NCBI GenBank assembly: GCA_034090045.1
Contig: JAXDTI010000001.1
Coordinates: 62,001 to 126,000, forward strand
Reading direction: 5' to 3'
Source of the DNA: JAXDTI01 sp034090045
Lineage (GTDB): Bacteria > Actinomycetota > Actinomycetes > Actinomycetales > Actinomycetaceae
DNA: 64,000 nucleotides
Under the pieces are notes generated by a model. The model searched no databases and had not been told where the DNA came from. It was given only the letters and a program-made list of their open reading frames with translations. The position numbers and the translations under genes were made by a program. Positions 62,041 to 64,000 of this stretch are shown here, piece after piece (positions within the stretch are counted from its first letter, which is position 1; every line of letters begins with the position of its first letter).

Positions 62041-64000
62041 TCAACGTCCAGCCCAGTCAGCGAGGCGGCTGAGCGCCTCCGCCAGCTCCTCAGAACTATC
62101 CGGGCTGCCCGAGTTGCCTGTGCTGTCCGTCTGGGTGGCATCTGCTGTTTTTACGGAGCCGTCACCGGCGGCTGTTTGAACAGTGTTTGGTGGGTGCACC
62201 CGAACGGGTGCGGGCTTTTTCGTGCTGTCTGGTTCAGGTGGGGACATCGGCTCAGCGGGCGGGGGTTTCAGGGCCCGGCGTAGTTCAGCGAGGTCTCTCC
62301 CGGTGGCGACAACTCGCCGACCATCGGTTATTTGGAAACGTATCCGCAGGTAGGCGGGCAGGTGGGTGACGGCTGCCGCGAATTGTTCAGCACTGACAGG
62401 TTGGGCAAATAACTGGTCCAACCCGATCCGGAAAGCATCGAAGAGGCTCGGGTGTTCCTGCATTTTCGTCACTGTCTCCATGCGGTCGGGGTCCCTCGAG
62501 CGTGACCGATCCGGGTCGCCTGTGGTGGTTTCCCGCTCGACCCCCGCCCAGGTGGCTAACCGATTCAACGCGTCCTCCAGCTCTGCTGCCTGCTGGGCGG
62601 CAACCCGTGAGCGTTCCTGCGCTAGCTCTGCCAGCCCCTCACGCAGCCCGCGTTCCATGAAGTCCGCGAGCCGCTGCCCGGATTCGCCGAGGGGCACGAG
62701 ATTCCGGCGGGTTTCTTTCGGCAAACCCTTTATCAGTTCTGTGACCAGCTCGGTCAGCATCCCCGGCAGCAACCACTCGAAATCGCCGGGGTCGGTGGAA
62801 CCTAGATTTTGAAGCGGTATTGTCACGGTCATACCGTCGTCTTCTGCCCCCGGGTCGAAACGGTATGAAATCGGGAAAGACATTTCACCGGAAGTCCAAT
62901 ACTCGGGTACTTCAGTAGCGGTTCGCGCCTCCGGGTTGGAGTACAGGAACCCGTCAGGGTAGGCCAAGACACCGTGGTTTTTCAGGGTTTTCCACCATTT
63001 GTTGAAGGATGCGGGGTCGGTGACTTCAGCTCCGAGACGCTCATCAAAGAAACGGTATCGGGCGGTTTCGTCGAGAATCAGGCGCGGGTCGCGGGCACGT
63101 TCAGCGGCAGACATGACACGTTGCAGCTCGTGACGGTTGTGCGCCAGGAACCGATATTTTCGGTCGTTCCATTCGCCAGCAACCAGGGCGTGTTCAATAA
63201 ACATGGAGCGGGCGAGGGCAACATTAGCCGGGGTTTTCTGGGCACGGTCGGGGTTCGGAGCGGCGGGTGCGGAAAGGTTTTTCCCTGGGCTGTGTCCGTA
63301 ACTCTTGGCGGTGTCGGAGGTGAGCCTGGCGAGCGCCACGGTACGTTCGGCGACAACCGGTACACCGTACAGGGAGGCGCGTGCCCGCACCTGGGCGCGC
63401 ACGTTACGACTCGACCAGTAAGGCTCCGAATACGACCATTTGAGCAGGTGCGAGGCTACCTGTTCCACCCATTCCGGTTCGATTCGGGCAGCGTTGCGGG
63501 CGTACAGGCGGGTAGTTTCGACTAGTTCGGCGCACATCACCCAGTCGGGACGGTTGATGCCGGTTCCGGGCCAGAGCCTAAATTGGACGCCTCGGGCCCC
63601 TTCAAATATGCGCCGCACTGGCGACCACAAGCCAATGTTGGTGAGCATCCCGACCAGCAGGGCACGGTGTAGCGCCGGATAGTCGGCGCGCTCGGTCAAC
63701 GCCGCGGCCCGCTCAATCACCCCGGTCGGCCGGTTCCCCGGCCCGCCGGACGAGTCCCCTGCCCCGGCACCAGACTCACTCGCAGGGAGGGGCTGCGCAG
63801 CGGCTCCCGAAAGGCGAGCCTTTGAGCGGCGCAGCTCTGCTGCGCTATGCTCCACCCGCTCGCCGTGGGTGCCCAAGCTGCCCCTCCCGTCCGAGCCTGT
63901 GGAAATCGGCCCCTCGTCCACCCCCAGGGATAGTGCCGGGGCGCTGATGCCTATTCCCCGAATCAGGCCACGGTATTGTCCTACCAGATCCATCCATTCA
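62041..64000 (-). CDS. hrpA: ATP-dependent helicase HrpA-like, C-terminal part (5' end outside window)
   Basis: The frame is open to the window edge, so only the C-terminal about 650 residues are seen. The visible part matches the HrpA post-helicase region and DUF3418: LHRALLVGMLTNIG, FRLWPGTGI, WVMCAELVETTRLYARNAAR, IEPEWVEQVASHLLKWSYSE and FIEHALVAGEWNDRKYRFLA. The helicase motor lies beyond 64000. Near its start an Ala/Gly/Ser-rich insert interrupts the family pattern. The last about 60 residues are Pro/Ser/Thr-rich. HrpA-type RNA helicases act on ribosomes or mRNA. The stop at 62041 is close to the TPP riboswitch. Confidence 0.88.
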   Translation of the reverse strand, partial: EWMDLVGQYRGLIRGIGISAPALSLGVDEGPISTGSDGRGSLGTHGERVEHSAAELRRSKARLSGAAAQPLPASESGAGAGDSSGGPGNRPTGVIERAAALTERADYPALHRALLVGMLTNIGLWSPVRRIFEGARGVQFRLWPGTGINRPDWVMCAELVETTRLYARNAARIEPEWVEQVASHLLKWSYSEPYWSSRNVRAQVRARASLYGVPVVAERTVALARLTSDTAKSYGHSPGKNLSAPAAPNPDRAQKTPANVALARSMFIEHALVAGEWNDRKYRFLAHNRHELQRVMSAAERARDPRLILDETARYRFFDERLGAEVTDPASFNKWWKTLKNHGVLAYPDGFLYSNPEARTATEVPEYWTSGEMSFPISYRFDPGAEDDGMTVTIPLQNLGSTDPGDFEWLLPGMLTELVTELIKGLPKETRRNLVPLGESGQRLADFMERGLREGLAELAQERSRVAAQQAAELEDALNRLATWAGVERETTTGDPDRSRSRDPDRMETVTKMQEHPSLFDAFRIGLDQLFAQPVSAEQFAAAVTHLPAYLRIRFQITDGRRVVATGRDLAELRRALKPPPAEPMSPPEPDSTKKPAPVRVHPPNTVQTAAGDGSVKTADATQTDSTGNSGSPDSSEELAEALSRLADWAGR

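Noticed and set aside
1..64000. tRNA, rRNA, CRISPR arrays, prophage or intact insertion sequences
   Set aside because: I saw no T-loop/acceptor pattern of a tRNA, no rRNA-like sequence, no regularly spaced repeats with unique spacers, and no transposase or integrase frame. The holin-family gene at 20148 belongs to a chromosomal DUF1469/DUF3618 pair.

Overview
The window reads as a piece of chromosome from a moderately high-GC actinobacterium, most likely an anaerobic or microaerophilic member of the Actinomycetaceae; something close to Mobiluncus would fit, but that is inference. Support comes from the actinobacterial families DUF3073, DUF3618, LytR_C, DUF6541, DUF2520 next to panC and a WXG100 protein, from HrcA/CIRCE control of groL, and from the pairing of pyruvate:ferredoxin oxidoreductase with an Nfn-type transhydrogenase. 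No tRNA, rRNA, CRISPR array or intact insertion sequence was found.

Layout. 0.2-20 kb is a cell-surface region. Two secreted proteins with CW_binding_2 repeats (an M26-like metalloprotease and a PGRP-type amidase) flank a glycan locus: nucleotide-sugar dehydrogenase, DUF6541 membrane protein, TagD, LicD, four GT2 glycosyltransferase genes (one with two domains) and a two-component ABC exporter. Two O-acyltransferase genes here (MBOAT and acyltransferase-3 types) are decayed. A crcB pair follows the amidase. 20-25 kb carries a holin-like/DUF3618 pair, DUF3073, purM and purF. 25-29 kb carries an AbiEi-N/DUF559 nuclease-like gene, an HPr-like protein and a sulfide:quinone oxidoreductase with a small partner. 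29-41.9 kb is mostly housekeeping: DciA, pirin, amino-acid permease, lytic transglycosylase, MATE, lysS, panC, DUF2520, macro domain and two bPH2 membrane proteins. 42-50 kb holds an OmpR-type two-component system, a degenerate HD protein, WXG100, groL with tandem CIRCE, LytR_C, ung, and a CstR-like/rhodanese operon with an operator-like palindrome. 50-58 kb is an operon of a 1670-residue NifJ-like protein and a fused NfnB-NfnA-like protein. 58-62 kb is a TPP-riboswitch-controlled thiamine ABC transporter. The window ends inside an hrpA-like gene.

How the genes work together. Pyruvate oxidation by the giant PFOR would reduce ferredoxin, possibly its own fused domain, and the adjacent Nfn-like protein could move those electrons to and from NAD(P)H. 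PFOR needs thiamine diphosphate, and the thiamine transporter lies directly downstream. SQR, rhodanese and the CstR-like repressor suggest sulfide and persulfide handling. The surface locus would build and export a phosphate-containing glycan.

The most unusual non-coding structure is a pair of homologous elements of about 160 bp (22811-22970 and, inverted, 26577-26736). Each carries arrays of a 14-16 bp site at both ends in opposite orientation and an 11-bp central core. One copy overlaps the 3' end of the DUF559 gene.
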